Shown here: piece by piece, positions 1 through 11,989 of the stretch
Numbering within the stretch: position 1 is the stretch's first letter
Layout: each line of letters opens with the position of its first letter
Source: Orobanche coerulescens
Taxonomy: Eukaryota > Streptophyta > Magnoliopsida > Lamiales > Orobanchaceae
Reading direction: 5' to 3'
DNA length: 64,000 nt
Assembly (NCBI GenBank): GCA_033398695.1
Contig: CM065805.1
Coordinates: 167,439,787-167,503,786, forward strand
The notes under the pieces: generated by a model
What the model was told of the DNA's origin: nothing
What the model saw: the letters and a program-made list of their open reading frames with translations, nothing else
Database searches by the model: none
Translations under genes and position numbers: made by a program

Positions 1-3000
1 AAATCGATTGAATTGGATTATGCCCTCAAAGTATCCGATCAAATGCTTCAATGAGGTCGAACTTGGGAATTTCTATATATTTTCGTAGAATGGTGATTGA
101 ATTGATATTGTTGTGATGATTCTTGGTAATTACGTGAATTTTGTTAAGGGAAGATAATCAATTGAAGATCAAATGCCTTGATTATGTTGTTATGATTATG
201 GAATCGTAGTATTCTCGATGTTCTTGGTGGTTTGTTGCGATTCATGATGTTATGAGAAGTATATGTTGAAGAACATGATTATATACACCTTGCATTGTGA
301 ATAAGGATTGTTTAGATGTTAGAACACATTGTATTATGTCGTTTGAGGATTTTGAATGTGATGTCGGAATAAGTTGTGTTCTTAAGGAACTCTTGGATTA
401 TATGAATTGATGAACATATTTTAAGAGGTGTTGGTGTTTTGGATATAAATATGGAATATTCATATCTAGAACTAAGTTATATATTTTGGTACAATATTCG
501 TATAGGAATACGAATATGGTTCCGGGTTTGATAAAATTATGATTCACTTTTGAGTTTGAGAATTTAAACGTATTGAACAAGTGTTCAATTTGGATAATGG
601 AATTATTTGAAACCTTTGGAATATGGTTATGTATAATGTTGAATTAACCGGATCGCCCGGATTGGTGATGATAATCGGTAATTGGTTTATATTATGAATT
701 TACAAGGAGGAAACTTGTATCCGTATTTAAGATTGAATTTGGAATCGGTAATGTTAGACCCTTGTTGGTTTAAATTGATTATTGATATGATCTTCGGATT
801 GTGGAATCGTATTGTGGTTTTGAATTCGTGTTTGATTAGTTCGGGTTGTTTGGATATGTGTGTAATTGGGATATTGTAGAATCGTTGTGTTTGTTGATCG
901 GTTATTGATTGTTATTTGTGATCATCGAGTTACGGCTTGTATCGTGGATATGAGTTCGTATTTGTTTGAGTTGTATTGTTCGGTTTTGTTTATGATCGGG
1001 GTATCGTTGAGTCGCTTGGTTGGCTATGTCGGTTATTGATTATTATCGGATTGTTGTTAATTGATTATTGAAATAGGTTGTGATGTTTGATCGTGGTTTA
1101 TGACCGTTGTGTTGCGGTGGAGACTGAAGAGTTCGTAGATTGCTTTTGGTCGGGGCTAAGGAGCTCGTAGACGAAGGCAATGGATTTTGGTAACGGCTTC
1201 GTGGTATCGGTATCGAGGCAAGATTATACTTGTTCAGTTTATAATATTTGATGAATCGTTTAGTTTTCATTTCATTTATAATTCGTATAGCAATGTTGTT
1301 AGAAATGTAAGTTGTCGGGGTGATGGTTTGTTCGTGGAAAGGATATGGTCTTCAGCTTTGAGGTAATTTAAGTATTGTTTAGTTATGAAGATAATTATTA
1401 TGTTGAGTTGTTGTATATGTTGTACATTGAGGCTTCGTATATTGATATTTGTATTGGTTATTCGTTGAGGGATGTTGATCCCAGGACTATTGTTGGTGTT
1501 AATGGTTGTGTCGATTGTTTCGTTGAGGGATGTTGATCCCAGAACTGTTGTCTGAGTTTTTTGATCGTATGGATTATCCTTTGGGGATTGTGATCCCAGG
1601 ATGTTTGTTTTGGATATGGTCGGTCGTGTCGATCATTCATTGTCTGTGTAGCTTTGTTCACTTCGGTGAGTCTTTTGATACTTATTGGATATGTGTTTCT
1701 TTGAGTTTCGTTGTTATATTGCATCGTGACATATGTGGAGTCATATCTACGTTCCGAATGGATATTGTGTAGGATTTTTAGCCGGGCACATATATAGTCA
1801 TGCATGAATATTTTCCGTGAAGGGCTGTGCACACGAGACGAAGTTCGTTGAGGCTAATTAGGTACATTGTCCCACGTATATCCTGGATTCCGTATACGGG
1901 GTGGACATGTGCACTGACATATATTCGGATCGGGCGTACTATGACATCCATATTTGAGCCATACCGTTTGGTCATTCATAGTTCCATATATGATTGGATA
2001 TGTTCGATGGTTTGCGACTGGTTGTGCATACACCTGAGGGGTATGTTTCGACAGTCGGGGTTATTTCTTTGAGATCCATTATTGTTGATCATTTGGAGTG
2101 TACCTTGTTGATGGTATTCTCGGTTATTATTGGTCCTTTGTTGATCATTTGGAGTTTACCTTGTTGATGGTATTCTCGGTTATTGTTGATCCTTTGTTGA
2201 TCGTGTCGGAGTTATCATGTTGATGGTATTCTCGGTTATCGTTGATCCTTTGTTGGTCGTATTGGAGTTATCATGTCGATGATATTCTCAGTGATGTATC
2301 GGTTGATCATTGTTATTGATCGTATGAGCATTCGGACTATACGTCGATGTTCGGGATTTGTTATCATTATCATGTGATAATTGATCTACAGATATGTTGT
2401 GTATTATTGGTTTATCCAGGTTGAGATTTGATTGTGTAATCCGACGGACAGGATTTGGCACAGATTGGATTATTTCCACACCTACGAGTTATGATGACGT
2501 TTTGAGGATTGTTGGTATTTTTGGAATACAGTATAAATAATTGTTGTTGAGTTCATTTTGTCATTTGAGAATGCGAAATGTGAATTATGGTAAGGATTAA
2601 TCTGTTATGGATTGTCGTGGATTGGTAAGATTATGACAGTAAGATTACGTTGGTAGTATTCTTACAGTATTATTACATTGGTATGTAATTATTTATGTTG
2701 ATGTGATCGATATGATTGTTGTGTATTGTGGCTGACCCCGTCGTGGGCTTTATTTTTAGGTACACGGAGATCGAGCTAGTAGCGGTCGTGAAGGGGTGAG
2801 CTTCCCGAGTGATACTGGCTGTGACATTTAGTTGAGTATCGAGTATTCTTTTCTAGTTGTATTTATGCTGCAAATGTGTATTTTGAACTGTGTTTTATCC
2901 GCTGCGTGTGTATTTCAAAATGGCTTTTCGGTATTTTTACCAACTCGTGTGTTTTTCAAAATGGCTTTTCGATATTTTTACCAACTCGTGTGTACTTTCA

Positions 3001-3332
3001 AAATGGCCTTTTGGCACTTTGCAAACTTGGGTTATTTCGTTGAACCTTTTCCTAAACTATTTTATCGGTACATTTAAGTGGTGGCTTAATGTAAATTTTA
3101 AACTGTTGAGATTTGACACTTCGCCTTGTATTTTCGAATGGTGTTTTGTGACGGTGTTTGAGAACTATGTTTTTGGAAAATATTTGAGTATTTGCAAAAT
3201 ATTACTGTCATCGGCCTTTTGGCGTTTTTAAACGTTTTTGAAATGGTTTTGTAAACGGTTTTTAGCCTGGTGGGTTCCGGCGCGGGGGGCCCACATCGCT
3301 GTAATATCCCGGATGGTTTTGGGGGTGTTACA
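1..3332 (+). repeat. Element A, 5' LTR (left end cut by window)
   Basis: This stretch is a near-copy of 4901-8268, offset by 4900 bp at the left and 4936 bp at the right. It ends in GGGGGTGTTACA and is followed at once by a primer-binding site, so it is the right-hand part of a 5' LTR rather than a satellite. About 1.18 kb of the LTR lies before the window. The copies differ by scattered substitutions and by one extra 43-bp repeat unit in the right copy. Open frames here are AT-rich chance frames, and I see no protein motif. Confidence 0.9.
2076..2300 (+). repeat. About 60-bp tandem repeats in LTR A (5' copy)
   Basis: About four units share the core GGTATTCTCGGTTATYGTTG and are spaced about 60 bp apart (for example at 2082, 2142 and 2202). 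The units diverge rightwards. The same array occurs at about 6985-7190 in the other LTR. It lies downstream of the promoter, in the R/U5 part. No function is known; it is listed because most LTR families here have a comparable array. Confidence 0.8.
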
Positions 3333-3721
3333 GAATATGGTATCGGAGCTTGGGTTTCGTGAAACCCAGGCATGTGTGTTATGAGGCTCTATCAGTACGG
3401 TAGTAGCGTGGCTTTTGAAAATGATTTTTCTGACTTTTTAGTCAAATCGATTTTTGGAGTTTCTAAAATTTTTGAGATCTTTTCAAATTGCTAATTGTGA
3501 TATTAGTGTGTGTTTGTATTGTGTTGAGACTTTGTATGGGAGTCATGTGCTAGTATCACGAGAGATCATTGGCTTCACGCACCTGTAAGTATATTGGTTT
3601 GGTTATTTCGCTTGTGGCGACACTTGATTGTTTTGTGGTGAGTTGGAAAATTTTGGATTTATCTGTTGTTGGTGACAGGTCGCAAGTTTCGAGGACGAAA
3701 CTTATTTTAAGGGGGGTAGTA
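3333..3721 (+). mobile_element. Element A interior, 389 bp, non-coding
   Basis: The interior runs from a tRNA-iMet type primer-binding site (TGGTATCGGAGCT, from 3338) to a 3' block at 3685-3721. That block contains TTTCGAGGACGAAAC and the polypurine tract AAGGGGGGTAGTA, directly before the second LTR. Nothing between them can encode gag or pol. The element keeps the signals for minus- and plus-strand priming but would depend on proteins from a relative. Very long LTRs with a tiny interior fit the LARD/TRIM class of non-autonomous elements. Secondary deletion of a larger element is the alternative. Confidence 0.85.
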
Positions 3722-4029
3722 TGTAATACCCGGATTTTCAGTTTATATTTTTCGCGTTATTTTATCTGAGATATATTGTATAGCTTGGTGTCTATACAGT
3801 ATGTATAAAATAAATTGAGGACCGAGACAGTTATACTTGTGTAATTCACGTGTTTGATTGACAGTTATATTGAGGATTTGTTGTATCAGGTTGAACTGAT
3901 TTGGATATCAGGTATATCGTATGAGAATATTTTTGGGTTGAGTATATGTGTATTCAGTATGCTATATGTTCGTATCCAGTATGTCGAGACGTCGGACAGG
4001 AATAGTTGGATTTTGGCTAAGTATAGAGC

Positions 4030-4600
4030 CCTTAACGTACGCTAAATTATACGCTTTACAAACGTTATGCATAAGGCATTACGTACGTAACAAGAGGAAT
4101 CAGATAGGACCGAGTTGTGATCGGATAGTGGGGCCCGTGGTCGGCGGCTTTCAGCGCAGATGTGGATAGGTGAGTCAACAGATGGATTTACGTACGCTAT
4201 AGAGGGTGTATTACGTACGTAATACGAGTATAATACTGTAGCAAGTCAACGTACGTATTACGTACGCAACGGAATAAGTGTTACGTACGTTACGGGGTGG
4301 CTGGCCGAGAGGACCTGTAGTGGCCGAGCATGGTCGGCAGTGATTCGCAGGGATGGCCGATCGTGGTCGGCAGTGACTCACTGGGGGCAAGGACTGGCCG
4401 ATAACGTACGTAAGGCTGTGGCCGGTTACGGCCGTAAGGGCCCATTACGTACGTAAGTAGGTGACGGTTATGGCCGTAAGGGTGTCGGCCAAAATGGACA
4501 GGAGGGTAGGCCACAGCCGGTTACGTACGTAAGCCACGGCCGGTTACGACCGTAAGGTACCGACAGGTCCCGCCTATTTAAGGCCTGGACCGGGTCACTT
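4030..4600 (+). promoter_or_regulatory. LTR A U3: ACGTACGT palindrome array and TATA-like box
   Basis: Many TTACGTACGTAA-type motifs lie between about 4035 and 4550, mixed with CGGCCRTAAGG motifs. They stop just before TATTTAA at 4575-4581, a good TATA-like box followed by pyrimidine-rich sequence. TACGTA contains the ACGT core bound by plant bZIP factors, and CGTAC is the core bound by SBP/SPL factors. Whether either binds here is inference. Spacing upstream of the TATA box suggests an enhancer-like U3. Confidence 0.65.
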
Positions 4601-7600
4601 CGGCATTTTTCATTTTTTCTTCATTTTTTCGCGATTCCTTCAGCAAAAGTGGATGGATTTGTATGGAATCATCATATAGCAACATGTTTTGGAAGATTTA
4701 ATTCATGAATAACATCATCTTTTGTCCGGATCGAAGGTAAGAACACCTAAACACTTGGTTTTGGATATTTTTGGAGTTTCTTGATGTTTTGGCCTATTTG
4801 ATTCATTTTAACTCAGATTATTGATGGAACCTTGTTGTATTCTTGAGATTATTCATTACTCTTGAAGTTTTGTGGAACAAATTCGAGAATTTCTCCGTTA
4901 AATCGATTAAATTGGATTATGCCCTCAAAGTGTCCGATAAAATGCTTCAATGAGGTAGAACTTGGGTAGTTCTATATGTTTTCGTAGAATGGTGATTGAA
5001 TTGATATTTTTATGTTGATTCTTGGTAATTACGGGAATTTTGTTAAGGGAAGATAATGAATTGATGATCAAATACCTTGATTATGTTGTTATGATTATGG
5101 AATCGTAGTATTCTCGATGTTCTTGGTGGTTTGTTGCGATTCATGATGTTATGAGAAGTATATGTTGAAGAACATGATTATATACACCTTGCATTGTGAA
5201 TAAGGATTGTTTAGATGTTAGAACACATCGTATTATGTCGTTTGAGGATTTTGAATGTGATGTCGGAATAAGTTGTGTTCTTAAGGAACTCTTGGATTAT
5301 ATGAATTGATGAACATATTTTAAGAGGTGTTGGGGTTTTGGATATGAATATGGAATATTCATATCTAGAACTAAGTTATATGTTTTGGTACAATATTCGT
5401 ATAGGAATACGAATATGGTTCCGGGTTTGATAAAATTATGATTCACTTTTGAGTTTGATAATTTAAACGTATTGAACAAGTGTTCAATTCGGATAATGGA
5501 ATTATTTGAAACCTTTGGAATATGGTTATCTATAATGTTGAATTAATCGGATTGTCCGGATTGGTGATGATAATCGGTAATTGGTTTATATTATGAATTT
5601 ACAAGGAGGAAACTTGTATCCGTATTTAAGATTGAATTTGGAATCGGTAATGTTAGACTCTTGTTGGTTTAAATTGATTATTGATATGATCTTCGTATTG
5701 TGGATCGTATTGTGGTTTTGAATTCGTGTTTGATTGGTTCGGGTTGTTTGGATATGTGTTTAATCGGGATATTGTAGAACCATTGTGTTTGTTGATCGGT
5801 TATTGATTGTTATTTGTGATCATCGAGTTACGGGTTGTATCGTGAATATGAGTTCGTATTTGTTTGAGTTGTATTGTTCGGTTTCGTTTATGATCGGGGT
5901 ATTGTTGAGTCGCTTGGTTGGCTATGTCGGTTATTGATTGTTATCGGATTGTTGTTAATTGATTATTGCAATAGGTTGTGATGTTTGATCGTGGTTTATG
6001 ACCGTTGTGTTGCGGTTGAGGCTGAAGAGTTCGTAGATTGCTTTTGGTCGAAGTGAGGAGCTCGTAGGCGAAAGCGATGGATTTTAATAGCAACCGTGGT
6101 GTCGGTATCGAGGCAAGTTTATACTTGTTCAGTTTATAATATTTGATGAATGGTTTCGTTTTCATTTCATTTATAATTCGTATAGCAATGTTGTTAGAAA
6201 TGTAAGTTGTCGGGGTGATGGTTTGTTCGTGGAAAGGATATGGTCTTCGGCTTTGAGGTAATTTAAGTATTGTTTAGTTATGAAGATAATTATTATGTTG
6301 AGTTGTTGTATATGTTGTACATTGAGGCTTCGTATATTGAGATTTGTATTGGTTGTTCGTTGAGGGATGTTGATCCCAGGACTATTGTTGGTGTTAATGG
6401 TTGTGTCGATTGTTTCGTTGAGGGATGTTGATCCCAGAACTGTTGTCTGAGTTTGTTGATCGTATGGATTATCCTTTGGGGATTGTGATCCCAGGATGTT
6501 TGTTTTGGATATGGTCGGTCGTGTCGATCTTTCATTGTCTGTGTAGCTTTGTTCACTCCAGTGAGTCTTTTGATCCTTATTAGATATATGTTTCTTTGAG
6601 TTTCGTTGTCATGTTGCATCGTGATATATCTGGAGTCATATCTGCGTTCTGATTGTATATTGTGTAGGATTTTTAGCCGGGCACATATATAGTAATGCAT
6701 GAATATTTTCCGTGAAGGGTTGTGCACACGAGACGTAGTTCGTTGAGGCTAATTAGGTACATTGTCCCACGTATATCCTGGATTCCGTATACGGGGTGGA
6801 CATGTGCACTGACACATATTCGGATCGGGCGTACTATGACTTCCATCTTTGAGCCATACCGTTTGGTCGTTCATAGTTCCATGTATGATTGGATATGTTC
6901 GACGGTTTGCGACTTGTTGTTCATACACCCGAGGGGTATGTTTCGACAGTCAGGGTTATTTCTTTGAGATCCATTATTGTTGATCATTTGGAGTTTACCT
7001 TGTTGATGGTATTCTCGGTTATTGTTGGTCCTTTGTTGATAATTTAGAGTTTACCTTATTGATGGTATTCTCGGTTATTGTTGATCCTTTGTTGATCATG
7101 TCGGAGTTATCATGTTGATGATATTCTCGGTTATCGTTGATCCTTTGTTGGTCGTATTGGAGTTATCATGTCGATGATATTCTCAGTGATGTATCGGTTG
7201 ATCATTTTTATTGATCGTATGAGCATTCGTTCTGTACGGCGATGTTCGGGATTTGTTATCATTATCATGTGATAGTTGATCTACAGATATGTTGTGTATT
7301 ATTGGTTTATCCAGGTTGAGATTTGATTGTGTAATCCGACGGACAGGATTTGGCACAGATTGGATTATTTCCACACTTATGAGTTATGATGATGTTTTGA
7401 GGATTGTTGGTATTTTTGGAATACAGTACAGATAATTGTTGTTGAGTTTATTTCGTCATTTGAGAATGCGAAATGTGAATTATGGTAAGGATTAATCTGT
7501 TATGGATTGTCGTGGATTGGTAAGATTATGACAGTAAGATTACGTTGGTAGTATTCTTACAGTATTATTACATTGGTATGTAATTATTTATGTTGATGTG

Positions 7601-7794
7601 ATCAATATCATTGTTGAGTATTGTGGCTGACCCCATTCTGGGCTATATTTTTAGGTACACGGAGATCGAGCTAGTAGCGGTCGTGAAGGGGTGAGCTTCC
7701 CGAGTGATACTGCCTATGACATTTATTTGAGTATCGAGTATTCTTTTCTGGTTGTATTTCCACTGCAAATGTGTATTTTGAAATGTGTTTTATC

Positions 7795-7945
7795 CACTGC
7801 GTGTGTATTTCAAAATGGCTTTTTGGTATTTTTACCAACCAGTGTGTGTTTCACAATGGCTTTTCGGTATTTTTACCAACTCGTGTGTGTTTCAAAATGG
7901 CTTTTCGGTATTTTTACCAACTCGTGTGTACTTTCAAAATGGCCT
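7795..7945 (+). repeat. 43-bp tandem repeats in LTR A
   Basis: Units of the form TTTCAAAATGGCTTTTCGGT plus ATTTTTACCAACTCGTGTG recur three times here and twice at about 2905-3000 in the 5' LTR. The unit gained or lost explains the change in offset between the two LTRs. The tract encodes repetitive peptides in several frames that have no other support. Confidence 0.8.
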
Positions 7946-8268
7946 TTTGGCACTTTGCGAACTTGGGTTATTTCGTTAAACCTTTTCCTAAACTATTTTA
8001 TCGATACATTTATGCGGTGGCTTAACGTACATTTTAAACTGTTGAGATTTAGCACTTCGCCTTGTATTTTCAAATGGTGTTTTATGATGGTGTTTGAGAA
8101 CTATGTTTTTGGAAAATATTTGAGTATTTGCAAAATATTACTGTCATCGGCCATTTGGCATTTTTAAACGTTTTTGAAATGGTTTTGTAAACTGTTTTTA
8201 GCCTGGTGCGTTCTGGCGCGGAGGGCCCACGACGCTGTAATATCCTGGATGGTTTTGGGGGTGTTACA

Positions 8269-9116
8269 CATTATACCCACCAAACCAATCTCCTACAACC
8301 CCAAAATTGACAGTTCACATACCCCCAAATAGTAAATCTTTATATCCAACCCACCTAAGCTCTTTATGCTCGTTTTAGCCCAGCAGGGCCTAAACGGAAA
8401 AACAAAACCAGAACCCTAAATTTTTTCATTTACTCTCTTGCTCTCTCTGCTCGATTTAGCATAGCACATTCACAACACAGCACAAAATAGGCCCACAAAA
8501 GAATACCCAATTTCAACCAACCAGAACTCTAATTGAGAAGCCTCAAGAAATGCTAAATCTAGAGAATCCGAACAGAAAATCCGAAAAACCCAAAAACCCA
8601 TCCAGACAAATACAAACAGAAATCAGCTAGAACGACCACAAATATGAAAATCTGTTCGGTCCAACATTCCGATTCAAACCATAAGAAAAGATCCGAATTA
8701 AATTGTTTGAAAAGATAAAGAAAACAGAGGAGAATAGAAAAGAAATAGATTTACCGTAAAGAAATAAACAAAGCAAGAGCGAGGAAGATGAGAAGAGAAA
8801 CCAACAAAGGAACCCTAGAAGACACCGATAAGAAAACAAAAAACAACTCAGCCAAAAAAATCGAAAAGAAATACGCTCACCTTAAAGGAAGATACAAACC
8901 CATAGCAAGACCGATGACAAACTAAAAGCCCTCCACAGCAGAACAAGCCCTCCACAGCAGAACAACAAAGAAAAAGCAGCGGCCAAGAGAATAGAGAAAA
9001 GATAGGTTAACGAAATAGTGAGAGAGATAGATAAAGAAAGCCCAAACAACGCTTCAAAGAGAAAAGAAAAAGCAAACCACGTTTTCAACCACACCGACAT
9101 ACACTCTTTTAAAGTA

Positions 9117-9118
<2 letters not shown>
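8269..9118. other. Non-LTR sequence, no gene supported
   Basis: Single-copy within the window. It begins right after LTR A and is rich in A and C on the plus strand, with CTCTCT and CCCTAAATTTT tracts that would suit a leader or intron. Open frames on the minus strand (8627-8839, 8882-9100) are low-complexity Phe/Leu/Ser strings and not convincing proteins. I cannot assign it. Confidence 0.4.
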
Positions 9119-9146
<28 letters not shown>

Positions 9147-9147
<1 letters not shown>

Positions 9148-9469
9148 GAGGCGTGTTCTATGCAGTACCAATATTAGATGCAGTACTTTACAGTACTAAT
9201 TTATGCATGAGTTTTGTACTAATTATGCATGAAATATATGCATTTCGTGCATCAAAATTTCAATGCATTAAAATATGCAATATATGCATCAAAATATCGA
9301 TGCATTAAAATATTAGATTATATGCATCAAATTTTTGTGAGAATTAATGCATTGAAATTTTGATGCACGAAATGCATATATTTCATGCATAATTAGTACA
9401 AAACTCATGCATAAATTAGTACTGTAAAGTACTGCATCTAATATTGGTACTGCATAGAACGCGCCCCTA
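9147..9469. mobile_element. Foldback MITE in a TA microsatellite
   Basis: Two long inverted arms (about 9148-9300 and 9330-9468) start with RGGCGYGTTCTATGCAGTAC and continue nearly perfectly complementary, so plus and minus frames encode the same peptide. The element lies inside (GT)n(TA)n on the left (about 9119-9147) and (TA)n on the right (about 9467-9502), so a TA target duplication cannot be resolved. Size and structure fit a MITE, and insertion in TA microsatellites is known for Micron-like MITEs. The superfamily is not determined. Confidence 0.75.
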
Positions 9470-9470
9470 T

Positions 9471-9501
<31 letters not shown>

Positions 9502-9558
9502 GAAATAATGTAAAGGAATTGCCATATGCCCTTTTACTGGACTTGCCATCTCAAACAG

Positions 9559-10310
9559 GTAACTAAAATAGAACAGAGAAGGTCTTTATGGATATGATCC
9601 TAAACAAAGGGAAGCCATTTCTGGTTAAGAAGTTCATGTGAGGTTAAAAAGTCACCTTCATTAAAGGGTTCAGAAACTGCTTTCTTGTAAATCGGAGCAT
9701 GGAGATTCTTGAGAGGTTTTAAAGTATCCTTTGAACTAGATTTAGCTTTATTAAGATTCTCCAGTTGTTTCATTTTAACATTGTAGTCAAACCCAATACC
9801 AACTTTGGATCTAATTACTTGTTTATCATTAAACGCCTTTACAAGAGTTGATGCGGTTTAATAAGCTTATAACTTATTGTCTAGCTTAGTTATTTTAGCC
9901 TTAAGCTCAGTCTCTGTCTCAACACTGACTAGAAGTTTATACTCTAAATACTCATTTTGTTGTTTTGTGTTTCTATTCGAGTATTAGTGATTTATAGTTC
10001 GGCAGTCCTAGCTTGGGCTTTGCTAAGTTCAGCTCTAGCTAATTCAGTTTCTTTCTTAGCCTCATCTACATCAAACTTAGCATCTTTTAGTTTACCCTCA
10101 AGAATTCTAATTTCTCTTGCACTATATCACATTTTTAACGCAATCTTTAGTACGACATTTAAATGTTTTGGCCATATCACAGGGCATTTTTCTTACCTCA
10201 TAGCCGTAGGTAGGATCCCAGTTTGTGTTTACCATGAGCGCAAAGTTTCCATACTCCTCTTCTTCATCATCAGTGTCATCCCAGCTTTTGCCTTCTGCAA
10301 TATATGATTT
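9559..10310 (-). pseudogene. Broken Copia gag-like fragment
   Basis: On the minus strand the segment reads as protein-like pieces split by stops and frameshifts. First comes an acidic run (SWDDTDDEEEEYGNFALMVN). A Lys/Glu/Ala-rich coiled coil (GKLKDAKFDVDEAKKETELA) follows, then SKVGIGFDYN and a Lys-rich tail ending LNQKWLPFV. The order acidic stretch, coiled coil, G-I-G-F motif resembles the region after the zinc knuckle in many plant Copia gag proteins. No zinc knuckle, integrase or RT is seen. The family call is from memory of typical layouts, so confidence is modest. Confidence 0.4.
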
Positions 10311-10399
10311 GACAGCAATTTGTTAAAATTCGTCATGAATCCATAATTTATCTATAGAAATTGTCAAACAACAGTAAATCAAAACAAATCCGGGCCGAG

Positions 10400-10680
10400 C
10401 TTGAATTCAAACTCTAACCCGAATACAGAAACCTGGAACTCAACCCATATCCAAACTCACCTAAATCGGAACCCACTGCCACCACTGGTCGTGAGATGCC
10501 GCCGCATCGCCTGAAGCTGAGGTCGCCGCTGTCATATGGCATGGGTCGGAATTCGACGGAAGCCCTTCTGCTCTGACACCACCATCCAATTTCAGTCCAG
10601 CCGCGATCGATGAGTGTGTGTGTATCTGTCATCCCGAGGGTGAGAGTGAGCGTGTGATTTTTCTGCAGGTGAGGAGAGTT

Positions 10681-10732
<52 letters not shown>

Positions 10733-10780
10733 GGTTGAGAGGTAGGGGAGAAGTGGGAGAACTGAGGATAGCGGACGATC
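10400..10780. other. GC-rich block with GA microsatellite
   Basis: A GC-rich stretch (10400-10660), with a 72-codon minus-strand frame that resembles no family I recognise, is followed by a (GA)n microsatellite at about 10683-10731. This looks like the start region of a captured or decayed host gene (GC-rich first exon plus GA-rich leader), but no splice signals or product can be defended. Confidence 0.3.
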
Positions 10781-10796
10781 GGTGGAGGGTTTTTTA

Positions 10797-11376
10797 TACC
10801 TTTAGTTTTTAGGTTTATTTAATTAAGCCCTCAATTTTCCATAATCCTTCAATTTAACCCCAGACACTTCTAATTATTCCAATTTGACCCAGAAAACGTA
10901 TAATACCTTCAAATCCAGTCATCTTTTGACTCAAAGCATTTAGAATGTTAACTTTTCAAATAATATTAATAATCCGTTAAATTTTATGCAATATATTTTT
11001 ATTTTCATTTTCAGTCATTATATTATAGTATTTTATAATGATTAAAATATTATTATATGTAGACATAAAATTTGTTATTTTAATTATTTTGTAATTATTC
11101 GTAGTTATTACAAACTTTTATTTTTTTAATAATTTTTTAATTATTTAAATCAAAATTTGTTAATTTTCAAATACTACTTTATTTTAAAACATTTTCAATT
11201 TAAATTGATTAAAAATATTTTTATTATTTATGAAATATATATATAATTCATTATTTTATAGAATAATTATTTATAAAAATAGATTCAAGGTTTTATTAAA
11301 ATTAATTATTTTTAAAGTTAAAAATTTATTAAATCATTAATTTTATATAAAATTCAAAATTTTGTTTATTAATACT
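10797..11376. other. AT-rich stretch, no features seen
   Basis: Very AT-rich sequence with many A and T runs, no open frame of note and no repeat shared with the rest of the window. Confidence 0.5.
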
Positions 11377-11540
11377 CTAAGGTAACACATCTCATGGTGT
11401 TACTGAGAGTTACACCTTTTATAGCTAGAGTAACATATATTTCAGGATTTGGTAACACCATAACCCGAACGTTGTGGTAGGTCCAAAATTTCATAGCTAT
11501 GGTAACATCCAAGAAGGTAACACCCCTTCTAAGTGTTGTA
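11377..11540. repeat. Cluster of GGTAACAC motifs
   Basis: Within 160 bp the motif GGTAACAY or its complement occurs about seven times (for example at 11381, 11451, 11501 and 11515). The cluster abuts LTR sequence on the right, near TAAGTGTTGTAG. Dense short subterminal motifs of this kind are typical of DNA transposon ends, and the last bases loosely recall a CACTA terminus. No matching second end was found, so this is only a possible truncated transposon end. Confidence 0.35.
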
Positions 11541-11544
11541 GAAA

Positions 11545-11989
11545 GCCATCTATGGCATAGTGTGGTTATGGCATGTGTTTGTGAATTGAGTTTCCTGATC
11601 AGTTGTTGTATTCCGTTGCCAGAGTATTTTAATTGTTTGTCCTTTCCGCTGCGTGATTGTTCTTAAATGCCCTTTTTGGTTTTTGGAAACTTGAGTTGCT
11701 TTGGAAATGGCTTTCTAAACTGTTTTGTCGGTACGTGTAAGCGATAGCTTAACGTATGTTTTTTAAACTATTGAGTTTTGGCATTTCGGGTCCTGTAGTT
11801 TCAAATGAGATTTTCACGACGGCTTTGATAAACATATTTTATTAAGTCTTCGAATGTTTTTAAAATATAGTATTGTCGTTAGCCTCTTGGGCATTTGTAA
11901 ATATTTTCGAAAATGTATTTTAGCCTTGTGGGTTCCGTCTCGGGGCCCACGGCGCTGTAATATTCCTGGATGACTCTGGGGGTGTTACA
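11545..11989 (+). repeat. LTR 3'-end fragment of element B0
   Basis: This segment is similar to the last ~450 bp of LTR A: the TTTGTCGGTACRTKTAAG stretch, the GACGGYTTTGA block and a GTGGGTTCCGTCTCGGGGCC tail. It ends GGCGCTGTAATATTCC...GGGGGTGTTACA at 11989. The left limit is blurred and probably lies at the junction with the GGTAACAC cluster. Only this LTR end remains; the upstream part is missing. Confidence 0.7.

Larger units (their letters stand above)
3722..8268 (+). repeat. Element A, complete 3' LTR (4547 bp)
   Basis: It starts TGTAATACCCGG directly after the polypurine tract and ends GGGGGTGTTACA at 8268, where similarity to the 5' LTR stops. The following five bases are CATTA; the matching left target duplication lies outside the window. 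At 4.5 kb it is very long for a plant LTR. In order it holds a U3 with ACGTACGT palindromes (about 4040-4560), a TATA-like box, a 60-bp repeat array (about 6985-7190), 43-bp repeats (about 7800-7945) and a conserved U5 tail. Confidence 0.9.

Noticed and set aside
7691..8167. 158-codon frame in LTR A
   Set aside because: It is made of 43-bp tandem repeats, is shorter and altered in the other LTR, and lies in the U5 part of a non-coding LTR.
1..8268. Reading the two similar 4.5-kb halves as a tandem gene or satellite duplication
   Set aside because: The junction holds a primer-binding site and a polypurine tract exactly at the repeat edges, which marks two LTRs of one element.
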